Positions 36,450 to 46,084 are shown, counted from the stretch's first letter. The stretch is 64,000 nt of DNA from Chryseobacterium indicum (GCF_021504595.1 NZ_JACSGT010000001.1:620001-684000); one strand, 5' to 3'. Notes: a model not told the origin generated them from the sequence alone. Numbers and translations are program-made.

Positions 36450-38024
36450 ATGCAAGATTCATTAGTAGAATACGGAGCCCGAAGAGTAATCATTACGATT
36501 ACGGCAATTCTTTGTGCTTTGCTTGAAATAGTGGATTCCACGATTGTAAACGTTGCCCTTAATGAAATGAAAGGGAATCTTGGAGCCACCCTTTCCGAAG
36601 TAGGATGGGTAATCACCGCGTATGCGATCGGAAACGTAATTATTGTTCCGATGACGAGCTGGCTTTCGCAGCAGTTCGGGAGAAGAAACTATTTTGCGGC
36701 TTCCATCATTATATTTACCGTTTTCTCCTTTTTATGCGGAAATGCAACCAACATCTGGGAGCTTGTATTTTTCCGTCTCATGCAGGGAATCGGTGGGGGA
36801 GCGCTTCTGGTAACTTCACAAACCATCATCACGGAATCTTATCCGCTTGAAAAAAGAAGTATGGCACAGGCAATTTACGGACTTGGTGTAATTATCGGTC
36901 CTACATTGGGTCCGCCGTTGGGAGGATATATTGTGGATAATTTTAGCTGGCCTTACATTTTCTACATCAATATTCCGATCGGGATTGCGGCGACCTTAAT
37001 GACGCTTCAGTTTGTAAGAAGTCCGAAGTATGCCGAAAAACGTAAAGTTTCGGATGTAGACTGGATTGGAATTGCATTATTGGCAATTACCGTAGGTTCT
37101 TTACAGTTTATTCTGGAAAGAGGTCATGAAGAAGACTGGTTTGCCAGCGGAATGATTGTTTTCTTTACCGTAGCTGCCGTTTTAGGATTTATCCTTTTCC
37201 TCTGGAGAGAACTTACCTTTAAATATCCGATTGTAGAACTGCGTGTTCTGAAAAACGGAAACTTAAGAATCGGAACCGTGATGTCCTTCGTTTTAGGATT
37301 TGGTTTGTACGGCTCAACATTTATCGTTCCTTTGTATACCCAGAGTATTTTGGGTTGGACGGCGCTTCAGTCGGGTGCTTTAATGATTCCGGCGGCCTTA
37401 ACAACCGCTTTCATGATGCCGATTATCGGAAAACTGCTTTCAAAAGGAGCCAAACAGCAGATTTTGGTTTCACTGGGATTATTTATCTTCTTTATCTACA
37501 GTTTCTGGGGATATAAAATATTAACTCCGGACACAGGAAAAGATGCCTTCTTCTGGATGCTGATTGTAAGAGGGGCCGGGTTGGGTTTACTGTTTATCCC
37601 GATCACCTCGCTTTCCTTAAGTACATTGAAAGGGCAGGAAATCGGGCAGGGAGCAGCATTTACAGGAATGATGAGACAGCTTGGAGGTTCCTTCGGAATT
37701 GCTGCGATTACCACATTCATTGCTAATGCGAGCCAGAAATACAGGGTGAATCTTATTTCGCACCTTGACCAGACCGATTTTGCGGTACAGCAAAGATTAC
37801 AGGCTCTGAAAGGCAGTTTTGTCGCAAAAGGAATGACTCCCGATGCCGCAATGAACGCCGCCTACAAAATGCTTGATCTTTCGGTGACGAAACAGGCAAC
37901 CGTACTTTCTTACATGGATGTTTTCCTTTATCTGGGAGTGATCTTCCTTGTCTGTATTCCTTTCATCTTATTTATTAAAGAGCGAAAAAGCAAAGAGAAG
38001 ATTGATCTGAGTGGGGTGCATTAA
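36450..38024 (+). CDS. EmrB-like MFS drug:proton antiporter (DHA2)
   Basis: This inner-membrane pump of the 14-helix DHA2 group has 524 residues. Motifs include NVALNEMKGNLGA and SEVGWVITAYAIG in helices 1-2, SQQFGRRNYF (motif A), RLMQGIGGGALLV (motif B) and YGLGVIIGPTLGPPLGG (motif C, typical of drug antiporters). With the upstream adaptor and TolC it should expel hydrophobic compounds out of the cell. No separate promoter is obvious in the repeat-filled gap, so expression from the tetR promoter must read through the modules or start locally. Confidence 0.93.
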   Translation: MQDSLVEYGARRVIITITAILCALLEIVDSTIVNVALNEMKGNLGATLSEVGWVITAYAIGNVIIVPMTSWLSQQFGRRNYFAASIIIFTVFSFLCGNATNIWELVFFRLMQGIGGGALLVTSQTIITESYPLEKRSMAQAIYGLGVIIGPTLGPPLGGYIVDNFSWPYIFYINIPIGIAATLMTLQFVRSPKYAEKRKVSDVDWIGIALLAITVGSLQFILERGHEEDWFASGMIVFFTVAAVLGFILFLWRELTFKYPIVELRVLKNGNLRIGTVMSFVLGFGLYGSTFIVPLYTQSILGWTALQSGALMIPAALTTAFMMPIIGKLLSKGAKQQILVSLGLFIFFIYSFWGYKILTPDTGKDAFFWMLIVRGAGLGLLFIPITSLSLSTLKGQEIGQGAAFTGMMRQLGGSFGIAAITTFIANASQKYRVNLISHLDQTDFAVQQRLQALKGSFVAKGMTPDAAMNAAYKMLDLSVTKQATVLSYMDVFLYLGVIFLVCIPFILFIKERKSKEKIDLSGVH

Positions 38025-38042
38025 ACATTTTACTTACATAAA

Positions 38043-38070
38043 CTAAACCTCCTTTTGTGGAGGTTTTTTT
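38043..38070 (+). terminator. Terminator of the efflux operon
   Basis: AAACCTCC/GGAGGTTT stem with TTTTGT loop and a long T-run. Confidence 0.85.
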
Positions 38071-38090
38071 ATGACTGATGAAAGTTGATA

Positions 38091-38903
38091 TTATTTTTGA
38101 AATATGATGTTGAGACTGTCATTGGTTTTCTGAATTTGCTTATAAATTTTGCTCAATTCGTTGTCGTTAATTTTCGGAGAAACTTTTTTAGTCTCTTTAT
38201 GATCGCTTTCGAAGAACTGAATAAAATTGAATTTTTGAATTTCTTGTTTTGTGTAAAATAATTTAAAATTACCATTTGTCTCTGAAGATATTTTCTTCAT
38301 AAGTGCACTGTCTGCAGGTTTAGCTTTCATTTTTATAAATTGAAAATTTCCTTTCGAATCTATGGTTAAAGGCAATATTGTAAAATCCTTAGGAGTAATC
38401 ATTGTGGTATGGATGGTAATATTATTCCTTTTTGCATCCTCCAGAGGAATTTCTAAAGGATATGATTGTATTGTTTCTTTTCCGTCGCTAAATAATATCA
38501 TTGATCTATAATCAAATTCGCCAGATAAAGAATTGATCCCATTAAGCAAAGCATTAGAAAAATTAGTTCCGGGCTTTAATTTCATTATCCCCTTGTTTAA
38601 TCCGTTTACAGCAGCAAATAGTTTATTTTTATCCTTTGTTAAAGGGCATAGAATATAAGAATTACCTGCAAAAACAACAATTGAAAGTGCCTGATTTTCT
38701 TTTTTATGTTCAATTATATTTTTGATTGTTTCTTTAAGAACCGAAATTCTGTCAGGTTCAAAATCCTTTGCAATCATTGTAAGTGAATTATCAACCAGAA
38801 GAGCTATGTTTTGTTGAGGAACAGATGAGTTTTTAATTGGTTTTGATTCTTTTTTGCTGCAATATATTAATATAATAAAAATCAGAAGCGAAAGATATTT
38901 CAT
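38091..38903 (-). CDS. VWA-domain lipoprotein
   Basis: The ATG at 38903 gives 270 residues and a lipoprotein signal ending at LIYC (Cys15). A von Willebrand A domain follows with a metal-ion adhesion site: DNSLT at residues 38-42 (DxSxT form), GTNFSNAL (Thr) and LFSDGKET (Asp). The last 60 residues are charged and helical. It resembles BatA/BatB-like surface VWA proteins but lacks the usual membrane helices and neighbours. It is probably a periplasmic or surface protein that binds a partner through the metal site; the partner is unknown. Confidence 0.8.
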   Translation of the reverse strand: MKYLSLLIFIILIYCSKKESKPIKNSSVPQQNIALLVDNSLTMIAKDFEPDRISVLKETIKNIIEHKKENQALSIVVFAGNSYILCPLTKDKNKLFAAVNGLNKGIMKLKPGTNFSNALLNGINSLSGEFDYRSMILFSDGKETIQSYPLEIPLEDAKRNNITIHTTMITPKDFTILPLTIDSKGNFQFIKMKAKPADSALMKKISSETNGNFKLFYTKQEIQKFNFIQFFESDHKETKKVSPKINDNELSKIYKQIQKTNDSLNIIFQK

Positions 38904-39011
38904 GGTTTCAATTAATTTATTTTGAGCCGAAAATACATATTTTTTAAAGTTAGAAAGAAATCTAACGATATAAAAATTTTCTCCTGCCATACAGTTGTCA
39001 TTACTCGTGCT

Positions 39012-39019
39012 TATATTTG
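39012..39019 (+). promoter_or_regulatory. Promoter -7 box TATATTTG
   Basis: It lies 29 nt upstream of the tag ATG at 39049. A TTG stands 14 nt further upstream, a short spacer for a -33 element. Confidence 0.6.
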
Positions 39020-39048
39020 CACTTAACTATCTACAAAAAATAATAACA

Positions 39049-39600
39049 ATGAGTTATTGCGCGGCAATTGAAGGAATGCAGCCTGAAAGCAGGAGAGAAC
39101 TGCACAAAAGATACCATGATAAGCATTACGGTTTTCCGATTCATGATGATAATGAACTGTTCGGAAGGCTGGTGATGGAAATCAATCAGGCAGGGCTGAG
39201 CTGGGAAACCATTCTGAAAAAAGAAGAAGGTTTCAGAAAGGCGTATGATGATTTTGACATTCAGAAAGTGGCTTCTTACGGTGAATCTGACCGTGAAAGA
39301 CTGCTGAACGATCCTGGAATCATCAGGAATAAGCTGAAAGTAAATGCTGCCATAGAAAATGCAAAAACCATTGTAGAACTGCAGAAAGAATTCGGTTCTT
39401 TTGAAAAATGGCTGGAACATCATCATCCCAAAACATTACCGGAATGGATGAAGCTTTTCAAAAAGACCTTCAAATTTACAGGCGGTGAAATCGTGAATGA
39501 ATTCCTGATGAGCATTGGTTATCTCAAAGGCTCCCACGCAGAAAGCTGTCCCGTATATGAAGAGGTTTTAAAACAAGATCCGATGTGGAACAAACCCTAG
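39049..39600 (+). CDS. tag: DNA-3-methyladenine glycosylase I
   Basis: This base-excision repair glycosylase removes 3-methyladenine from alkylated DNA. The product has 183 residues from the ATG at 39049, which places the zinc-snap Cys at position 4. Partner ligands are likely a His near residue 19-26 and His163 and Cys167 in GSHAESCPVY. YHDKHYGFPIHDDNELF and QAGLSWETILKKEEGFRKA are the family signatures (about 22-38 and 47-65). A long upstream in-frame TTG lies before the promoter box and is rejected. Confidence 0.95.
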   Translation: MSYCAAIEGMQPESRRELHKRYHDKHYGFPIHDDNELFGRLVMEINQAGLSWETILKKEEGFRKAYDDFDIQKVASYGESDRERLLNDPGIIRNKLKVNAAIENAKTIVELQKEFGSFEKWLEHHHPKTLPEWMKLFKKTFKFTGGEIVNEFLMSIGYLKGSHAESCPVYEEVLKQDPMWNKP

Positions 39601-39621
39601 TTTCAACAATTATCTATTGAT

Positions 39622-39996
39622 TTATAAAGCTTCGATCTGGCTTTTGATTCTTTCTGAAAGCATCGTAATGATCCTTTTATTGAAGGATTTGCTGTCGGAA
39701 AGATAGACCGTTATTTCTTCCGGAGTGAGCATTCCGATTGTCATTCCGATGAAGGTGTTTTTCAGGGCAATATCTTTTTGCAGGCTTTGTTCTGTGAAAT
39801 TTATTTTCTGTTCGTTTTTCAGAGAAGTAAAATCTGACATTTTTCTCATTGCATAGTCTCTGAATATCTGGATGAAAATATCATTCTGCAATTTTAAAAC
39901 AGGACGAAGCACATTATTCTGAAATAATTCTGTTTCACTGCTGTTTTCAAATGTCGGAAGGGAAAGGTTTTCCCGAAGGTCTTTTTTGGTGGACAT
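39622..39996 (-). CDS. Conserved flavobacterial protein of unknown function
   Basis: This is a small all-helical protein (about 124 residues from the Met at 39996; Met codons at 40002 and 40032 are alternatives). It begins MSTKKDLRENLSLPTFEN and has helices with VLRPVLKLQNDIFIQIF and LKNTFIGMTIGMLTPEEI. From memory, similar flavobacterial proteins are often labelled glyoxalase in databases, but no glyoxalase metal ligands are visible and that label should not be copied. No signal peptide or membrane helix is present. It is convergent with tag, 22 nt apart. Confidence 0.65.
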   Translation of the reverse strand: MSTKKDLRENLSLPTFENSSETELFQNNVLRPVLKLQNDIFIQIFRDYAMRKMSDFTSLKNEQKINFTEQSLQKDIALKNTFIGMTIGMLTPEEITVYLSDSKSFNKRIITMLSERIKSQIEAL

Positions 39997-40088
39997 ATTC
40001 ATTTCTTTAACGAAACGCAATTTAGCAATCATTTTTGAAAGATTTCCTGTAAAATATGGATAGGAGAGATAATTATCTCATTTTATAG

Positions 40089-40118
40089 AAGAAGCTGTTT
40101 CAGTTCGGAAACAGCCTC
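40089..40118. terminator. Hairpin downstream of the 40194-41465 gene
   Basis: An inverted repeat of about 10 bp (GAAGCTGTTT/AAACAGCCTC with one G-T pair) lies between two minus-strand genes. The T-run is weak, so the terminator call is tentative. Confidence 0.45.
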
Positions 40119-40193
40119 TTGTATTAAAAAGCGACAGAATAATAAATACAGAAGTTATTTTTTATTTCAAGGGAGCCTGCTTATTCTTCATTG

Positions 40194-41465
40194 CTATTTC
40201 GGTTTATTTTTCTTTTCCTGAAAGAAGTCCATCAGCAGACCTATGGAAATGATAGAACCTTGCCTGAAATTAATATCCGATTTTCCGTCTGTATATTTAA
40301 ACATTGCCTTGAATCCTGTTTTTGGTATTTCAGCTCCCAATGTAATTGAATAATTTCCCTGTATCTTTCCGGAAGGATTTCTTTCTTTGCTGAAATCATA
40401 AAACGAGGTTGCTTCTACAATAATGGCATAATTGTTAAAAACAGGAATATAATAATATCCGTCGATATGTGCCATACCGGAGGCAAATGAAGTGATATCA
40501 TTGGAATAATCATAATATCCTTTAATTCCTGCTGTTATCACTGGTTTCAGCCGTAACCGGTTGGATTCTGCTGTCGTAAGGTTTATGAGATTAGGAACAA
40601 TCACATTTACTGATGCATCTGTAGCAACACGTTTATTGATGAAGCTCTGATCCGACTCATTTCCCAGTTTTACACTCAGCTGGTAAGGAAGTTTCCCGGA
40701 AAAATTCTCAAACAGAAAGTTAGCAGGGTATATTTTTATATAGTTTAAAGAATCTTTGAAATTTGTACTTAATCTTGCATCCAGATTCCAATAGACAGGC
40801 ATTCTCTTCGTATTTTCATTACAACTCAGAAATCTTTTCCTGTTATAGGCATTCTGAAAACGGAGAGACAGAATGTAGTTTGTTTTAATTGAGTCCCTTC
40901 CCGGATTTACCCCAAAATCGACTTTATTCTCATGATAGTAAAAGTTGTTAAGAGAAGTAAGAAAATCTGTACGTTCATCTTCAGTAATTTTCAGTTCTTC
41001 ATTAATTAGCGTGTTGATTATATCCGCTTTTATAATCCATATTCTTGAGGGATTTCCCCTTTCATCAAAGAGATTTATTCTCACATCCTTGTCAACTCTT
41101 ATCGTAATCTGATTGTCATGATCTTTGTTTAAAAATCTGTCAAAAGTAGATGGTGTGAACCCTGTGATTTTAAATCCTACTGCATTTCCCGATAGCTGCC
41201 GTTTAACGGTCAGCGGGCAATCCAGTTTCTGATCAGCATACTGAAGAGAAAATACGGGCATTTCTGATGGATTGTTGAGCCAGTAATCGAAATTTATTGC
41301 ATCACTCTCTTTCATTTCTAGCTGAATATCCAGATATACTGCGTTTTCTCCTTCTCCTTTATTAAAGCTAAGGCTGATTCCCTTGGGAACTGCAACAGTC
41401 TCTGTCTGTGCAGATAAACCTGACGGAATCATAAATAAAGTGATAAATAAGAATAGATATTTCAT
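40194..41465 (-). CDS. Secreted protein of unknown function
   Basis: A signal peptide (MKYLFLFITLFMIPSGLSAQ) leads a 403-residue mature protein rich in Asn, Asp and aromatic residues. The C-terminal 120 residues alternate as membrane-barrel strands would (GYYYIPVFNNYAIIVEATSF, GNYSITLGAEI, GSIISIGLLMDFF), which suggests an outer-membrane part, but the final residues are charged Lys/Pro rather than an aromatic. I recognise no family. It is the second gene of a minus-strand group behind the 100-residue protein at 41485, 20 nt away. Confidence 0.65.
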   Translation of the reverse strand: MKYLFLFITLFMIPSGLSAQTETVAVPKGISLSFNKGEGENAVYLDIQLEMKESDAINFDYWLNNPSEMPVFSLQYADQKLDCPLTVKRQLSGNAVGFKITGFTPSTFDRFLNKDHDNQITIRVDKDVRINLFDERGNPSRIWIIKADIINTLINEELKITEDERTDFLTSLNNFYYHENKVDFGVNPGRDSIKTNYILSLRFQNAYNRKRFLSCNENTKRMPVYWNLDARLSTNFKDSLNYIKIYPANFLFENFSGKLPYQLSVKLGNESDQSFINKRVATDASVNVIVPNLINLTTAESNRLRLKPVITAGIKGYYDYSNDITSFASGMAHIDGYYYIPVFNNYAIIVEATSFYDFSKERNPSGKIQGNYSITLGAEIPKTGFKAMFKYTDGKSDINFRQGSIISIGLLMDFFQEKKNKPK

Positions 41466-41484
41466 GATAAAGTATCTGAAGTTA

Positions 41485-41787
41485 TTAAAGATAAACGACT
41501 CTCTGGTTTTTTTTAATCCAGTTGATACAATCCTTTACAGTAGCCCAGTCATCAGTAGAATCCGGATTTAAGGCAATATCATAATAAGCCATGTGTGTAG
41601 TAGTTCCGTCATTCATAAAATAAGGAAGGGCATTTATTTTGCCTTTTAATGTAGACAGAAAAACATGCTTATGAAAATTATTCCATGCGGAAAAATTTGC
41701 TTCTTCCGGATTTTCCGGCAGATCTGCAATCGTTGCAAGACTTTCTAAAACTACGGTTTTAATCTTTTCTCTATTTAATAGTGCCAT
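41485..41787 (-). CDS. Small cytoplasmic protein of unknown function
   Basis: The 100-residue protein has no signal or membrane segment and starts MALLNREKIKTVVLESLATI. The middle part reads SAWNNFHKHVFLSTLKGKINALP and the end DDWATVKDCINWIKKNQRVVYL, with several Trp residues. The helical N-terminus is superficially like a carrier protein, but no phosphopantetheine Ser motif (DSL) is present, so that reading is rejected. Tight spacing to the secreted protein gene downstream suggests co-transcription. Confidence 0.6.
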   Translation of the reverse strand: MALLNREKIKTVVLESLATIADLPENPEEANFSAWNNFHKHVFLSTLKGKINALPYFMNDGTTTHMAYYDIALNPDSTDDWATVKDCINWIKKNQRVVYL

Positions 41788-41900
41788 GATTATAAATTTT
41801 TTATGTTTTTATTACTGTAAATTTATAATATTGAAAGACGGGAGACAATTGCCCTTTAGGGTTAATTTTAAAGAAGCAGGAAATAATAATAAGCAATTGT

Positions 41901-43487
41901 TTACCCCACCGTTTTCGTATCTTCTTCCTTCAGGATCTTTTTCTCCTTCATGGAAACCATCATTCTCTCGCATTTGTATTTTTGCCAGTCGAAATTACTG
42001 AGGAAATCTAAGGCAGCCGAAAATCCGCGGTTGAACAATTCTTCTTTTTCTTCTCTTTTCATAAAGAAGTTCAGCCAGTTGCTGGTTCCGCAGTTCACGG
42101 TCTGAATGCTGAAAAGATGGTAGAACGTATGTTTGGTGAGAAAAGTTTTGTCGTTAAAACCTTTTAAAGTATCAATAATATTGCCTGCAAAAGAGAGGGG
42201 AGATTTTAAAATTTCTGCGCTGGTTTTTCCTTTTTCAGACTGAATATCAGAATCGCTCGTTAACTGTACGCCGAATAAAGGCATTCTCGGATAAAAAATA
42301 TCAGTGGAATGGAAAAGATCGATCGGGAAATTGGAAATACTTCCGCCATCAATAAAAACTCCTGCAGGATTGATGTCTTCCTGTTTCGTATTCATCCAGA
42401 ATCTCCATGCATATTTTACGGAATCATCATTTTTGTCAATCTGTTTCTGAAAAGGCTCAAAAAAGAAGGGAACCGACATCGAAGCTCTTACAAATTCAGC
42501 CGGACTGATCTTTTTCAGCTCTTCTTCCGACCAGTACAGATTCGCCATTGTGGGAAGTTCCACTTTTATTTTGGCATTAATATCCGTTGTAATCACAATA
42601 TATTCCGATTTTAAGGAATAGAAAGGATCTTTTTTATAATATTCGTTGTTAACAACACCGTCGTAGAATATTTTAAACCGGATTTCATCGATATGTTCCT
42701 TATTGTTCTGATGAATTTCTTCAATGCTTTCTAAAGCAATATTGTAGTACTGTGTTTCATTGCCATGACGGTAATTCAGGTTGAGGTCTTTGCCTTTTTT
42801 TACAAACTTGTCATTCAGCGCAGCCACTGTTTTAATGTCGAAAGCATCCAGAACATCTTTCATCTGATTCAGAAAAGTGTTTCCGGGATTTAATCCTGAA
42901 TTGGCTTTTTTCAGATCATTATATAACTTTCTCAGATACAGATAAGCAATGATGATCGGAATGATGGGAACCAGAAAAAGCAGTTTGGCTCTCAGCGTTG
43001 TTTCCGAAGAAATGGCAAAAGGCGCAATCACAAGAATCAGCATAATAATTCCTGCGATGATGGAATTGATCTTCAGGAAATTTTTGTTATTCAGCATGGA
43101 ATGGATGGTTGTCTTTACATATGGTTTTCCATCCATAAAGTCGGAGAAATTCCAGTTGAAGAGAATATCTTTAATCACTTCACTTTTAGCTTCTTCTTTG
43201 GTTTTACACGCGGCGATCAGCATCGTATTAATCGCTCCTGCACTCGTTCCCGCTACTTTCAGAAAACGGATCCCGAAAATTTCCAGTCCGTACAGATAAC
43301 CCACCAGTGCGCTTCCCCAGACTCCGCCTCCTTCCTGCACAAATTCCACATACTGATTGCCTTCCGCATCCAGTAGATCAGAAAATTCTTTCGCCGAAAT
43401 ACGGTCGTGCAACGCGGAAAGTTTTTCTTTGGATTCTTTTGAGAGAACATTTTCCTCAAGAATTTTTTGCAGCATTTCAGGTTCCAT
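41901..43487 (-). CDS. Patatin-like phospholipase with membrane segments
   Basis: This lipid acyl hydrolase has 528 residues. The oxyanion motif GGGVWG (53-58), nucleophile motif GTSAG with Ser82 and catalytic DGG with Asp380 are all present, so it should be active. Two hydrophobic helices (about 141-160 and 167-187) interrupt the fold and probably anchor it in the inner membrane with the catalytic parts in the cytoplasm. Substrate is probably a phospholipid or storage lipid. It is monocistronic; the 100 nt beyond its stop hold nothing recognisable. Confidence 0.9.
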   Translation of the reverse strand: MEPEMLQKILEENVLSKESKEKLSALHDRISAKEFSDLLDAEGNQYVEFVQEGGGVWGSALVGYLYGLEIFGIRFLKVAGTSAGAINTMLIAACKTKEEAKSEVIKDILFNWNFSDFMDGKPYVKTTIHSMLNNKNFLKINSIIAGIIMLILVIAPFAISSETTLRAKLLFLVPIIPIIIAYLYLRKLYNDLKKANSGLNPGNTFLNQMKDVLDAFDIKTVAALNDKFVKKGKDLNLNYRHGNETQYYNIALESIEEIHQNNKEHIDEIRFKIFYDGVVNNEYYKKDPFYSLKSEYIVITTDINAKIKVELPTMANLYWSEEELKKISPAEFVRASMSVPFFFEPFQKQIDKNDDSVKYAWRFWMNTKQEDINPAGVFIDGGSISNFPIDLFHSTDIFYPRMPLFGVQLTSDSDIQSEKGKTSAEILKSPLSFAGNIIDTLKGFNDKTFLTKHTFYHLFSIQTVNCGTSNWLNFFMKREEKEELFNRGFSAALDFLSNFDWQKYKCERMMVSMKEKKILKEEDTKTVG

Positions 43488-43549
43488 GGCTTTTGTTTTT
43501 TGGTTGTTTTTATTTTTTATTTGGGCGTGTCCCTCCGTTTTCCCTATCC

Positions 43550-43582
43550 AAACCTTATAGGTTTTTAAAACCTATAAGGTTT
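43550..43582. repeat. AT-rich perfect palindrome, 16-bp arms
   Basis: The 33-nt palindrome is made of AAACCTTATAGGTTTT and its complement around a single T. Together with the next palindrome it fills much of the 406-nt gap between the patatin and corA genes. Confidence 0.8.
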
Positions 43583-43631
43583 CCCGCATCATCACTTCGG
43601 GTCGGGCTTCTGCAGGCTTCACTTCGTTCCG

Positions 43632-43664
43632 GTTTCAGCGCGGCGCGAAGCGCCGCGCTGAAAC
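43632..43664. repeat. GC-rich perfect palindrome, 15-bp arms
   Basis: Arms GTTTCAGCGCGGCGC and complement around a GAA loop, the same GGC-GAA-GCC style as at 13574-13620. The flanks (cttcgggtcgggct, cgcgaacgcgggaa) are also unusually GC-rich for this genome. Confidence 0.85.
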
Positions 43665-43892
43665 TCCTCCTTTCAGTCGAACCTTCCGTATCCCTCACGC
43701 GAACGCGGGAAATACAATATTCCTCTTTTCACTGTCATTCCGACGGAAGGAGAAATCTAATGTTAAATGCTAAAAAACTTTTGGGAAAAGAATTAGCGTA
43801 TTAAAATTTAACCGTTCTTCTTTTTCGATTTAAAATTAGTGATATTTAAAATATTCAGCCACAGTATTTTCACGATAATTAAAGCGGGAAAA

Positions 43893-44792
43893 TTACCATT
43901 GTTTTCTTCGCGCGTAGATGAAGGTACAGATCACAACCAGAGCCATGACTCCTATAACAGCATGATAGCCATACTTATAGTGCAGTTCCGGCATATTGTC
44001 GAAATTCATTCCGTAAACTCCTGCAATAAAAGTGATGGGTAAAAAATACACCGAGTAAATCGCCAGAACTTTCATTACCTGATTGGCTTTTTGATCCGAA
44101 AGAGCAAGAAACATCCCGATAAGGTTGGTGATCTGTGCGTTAAGATGATCGAAATCCGCAACCACGTCTTTGTGTTTGTCTTTTAAATCATACACTTCAG
44201 AATCCTGAAGTCCGAGTAATTTAAATTTATCGATGGCATCTGTGGAAATCGTAAGCACTCTTGAATTCAGCCCCGATTTTCTTTTCAGCTTGTATAACCT
44301 TTTAATCTGGTTCGTATGATTGGTATTTTTAAGAAAAATTTCGTTTTCGATATTGTCCATCGTTTCCAGAAGACTTACCGATTCATCATCAAAACTTTTC
44401 ATGATGAGCAGCGCGATTTTCAACGCAATATTTTTGGAGGTAGTTTCAGTTTTCATGGCAGAAAGCTGTTTCTTGGTTTCTGCTATGCTCTTCGTTTTCA
44501 TCCTGTGAATTGTGATGATCGTTCTTCCCAGAATAAAAATTCCGATTTTGGTACTGATGTCGCTGATCGTGTTAAGATTTTTGCGTTCCAGCTCGGTACT
44601 TTCCCGCAGAAGGAAGAATTTTACCTCTCCGTCCTCTTCATATTTCGGTAGGTGATTGGGATCTAAGGTATCTTCCAGAAGAAGATTATTGATTTCGTAC
44701 CGTTCGTGTAAAAATTTCAGGTCTTCCGCTGTGGGAGCCTCTACATCTACCCATTCGCACTGGGAATCTCTGTAAATCGTGTCAATTGGCAT
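43893..44792 (-). CDS. corA: CorA-family magnesium/cobalt transporter
   Basis: This pentameric inner-membrane channel takes up Mg2+ (and Co2+). The 299-residue length fits. The cytoplasmic funnel is residues 1-235, followed by two C-terminal helices (about 241-260 and 276-294) with the selectivity motif YGMNF (260-264) between them and the basic tail RRKQW. It is divergent from fabH. Its upstream region has a degenerate box TATTTTTA also 4 nt from the ATG. Confidence 0.94.
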   Translation of the reverse strand: MPIDTIYRDSQCEWVDVEAPTAEDLKFLHERYEINNLLLEDTLDPNHLPKYEEDGEVKFFLLRESTELERKNLNTISDISTKIGIFILGRTIITIHRMKTKSIAETKKQLSAMKTETTSKNIALKIALLIMKSFDDESVSLLETMDNIENEIFLKNTNHTNQIKRLYKLKRKSGLNSRVLTISTDAIDKFKLLGLQDSEVYDLKDKHKDVVADFDHLNAQITNLIGMFLALSDQKANQVMKVLAIYSVYFLPITFIAGVYGMNFDNMPELHYKYGYHAVIGVMALVVICTFIYARRKQW

Positions 44793-44837
44793 ACCGTAAA
44801 AATATAATATTTTGAAATACTATGTCTTAAATAAGTT

Positions 44838-44845
44838 TATCTTTG
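44838..44845 (+). promoter_or_regulatory. Promoter -7 box TATCTTTG
   Basis: It lies 18 nt upstream of the fabH ATG at 44864 and overlaps an upstream in-frame TTG (44843), which excludes that codon as start. Confidence 0.6.
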
Positions 44846-44863
44846 TCAAAATTAAAAAACTAT

Positions 44864-45886
44864 ATGATTAAAAGTACAATAAAAGGAATCGGATTTTATG
44901 TTCCAGATAACGTTGTTACCAATGATGATCTAGCAAAATTAATGACCACCAATGACGAATGGATCACGGAAAGGACAGGGATAAAAGAAAGAAGACACCG
45001 TAAAAACAGGAACGATTCTCAGGAAACGACGGCTTATTTAGGTTTCAAAGCTTCCGAAAAAGCGATCGCCAATGCGGGTTTAACGGCTAAAGATATAGAT
45101 TATATTGTTTTTGCAACCCTTTCTCCGGATTACTATTTCCCGGGATGCGGTGTTCTGCTGCAGGATATGCTTGGCTGCGATACCATTGGTGCTTTGGACG
45201 TGAGAAACCAGTGTTCAGGTTTTGTATATGCAACGAGTGTGGCAAATGCTTTCATTAAATCCGGAACGTATAAAAATATTCTGGTGGTCGGTGCGGAAGT
45301 GCATTCTTTCGGGCTCGATTTTTCTGATGAAGGAAGAGGCGTTTCCGTTATTTTCGGCGATGGGGCAGGAGCGATTGTATTGTCGGCAACAGAAGATGAA
45401 AACGCAGGAGATATTTTAGCATTCAACATGCACTCTGAAGGAAAATTTGCAGATGAATTATGTACGCAGTTTCCGGGTTCTAAATACGGATGGAGCGACA
45501 GGATGAGAAAAGAACCTGAAAATGTAACGAACAAAGAAGTTTACCCGATCATGAACGGAAATTTCGTTTTTAAAAACGCAGTAACGAGATTCCCTGAAAC
45601 CATGCAGGAAGCTTTGGATAAAGCAGGAAAAACAATTGACGATGTAGATATGTTTATTCCGCATCAGGCGAATTTAAGAATTGCCCAGTTTGTTCAGCAG
45701 AAGTTTGGACTTCCGGACGAAAAGGTTTTCAACAACATCCAGAAATACGGAAATACAACGGCAGCTTCTATTCCGATTGCTTTAAGCGAAGCGATTGAGC
45801 AGGGGAAAATAAAAAGAGGAGATTTGGTGCTTCTTTCAGCCTTTGGAAGTGGCTTCACCTGGGGAAGTGTTTTGTTCGAATATTAA
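44864..45886 (+). CDS. fabH: 3-oxoacyl-ACP synthase III
   Basis: This thiolase-fold enzyme condenses acyl-CoA with malonyl-ACP to start fatty-acid synthesis; in this lineage branched starters are typical. The product has 340 residues from the ATG at 44864. The catalytic triad is Cys117 (RNQCSGF), His267 (FIPHQANLRI) and Asn297 (KYGNTTAAS), and the final GSGFTWGSVLFEY is the usual FabH end. It carries a longer loop (about 195-225) than E. coli FabH, common in Bacteroidota. A second fabH elsewhere in the genome is possible, so it may serve a specialised pathway. Confidence 0.92.
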   Translation: MIKSTIKGIGFYVPDNVVTNDDLAKLMTTNDEWITERTGIKERRHRKNRNDSQETTAYLGFKASEKAIANAGLTAKDIDYIVFATLSPDYYFPGCGVLLQDMLGCDTIGALDVRNQCSGFVYATSVANAFIKSGTYKNILVVGAEVHSFGLDFSDEGRGVSVIFGDGAGAIVLSATEDENAGDILAFNMHSEGKFADELCTQFPGSKYGWSDRMRKEPENVTNKEVYPIMNGNFVFKNAVTRFPETMQEALDKAGKTIDDVDMFIPHQANLRIAQFVQQKFGLPDEKVFNNIQKYGNTTAASIPIALSEAIEQGKIKRGDLVLLSAFGSGFTWGSVLFEY

Positions 45887-46084
45887 TAACTACGAGAGAC
45901 AGCTTGTATTTACATAAATGTTTTTTTTGAGGGGGATTTATTGAAAAATGATTAATAAATTAGCTTTTGTTTTTAATGATTTTTTATTATTTAACGAAAA
46001 TTAATAAAAAAAATGAAAATAAAATGTTTTTTTGATTTTATTATACATACCTTAGTAGAAGTTAATAACCTAACTTACCCACCA

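Noticed and set aside
41485..41787. Acyl carrier protein
   Set aside because: The DSL phosphopantetheine attachment motif is missing despite a vaguely similar helical start.
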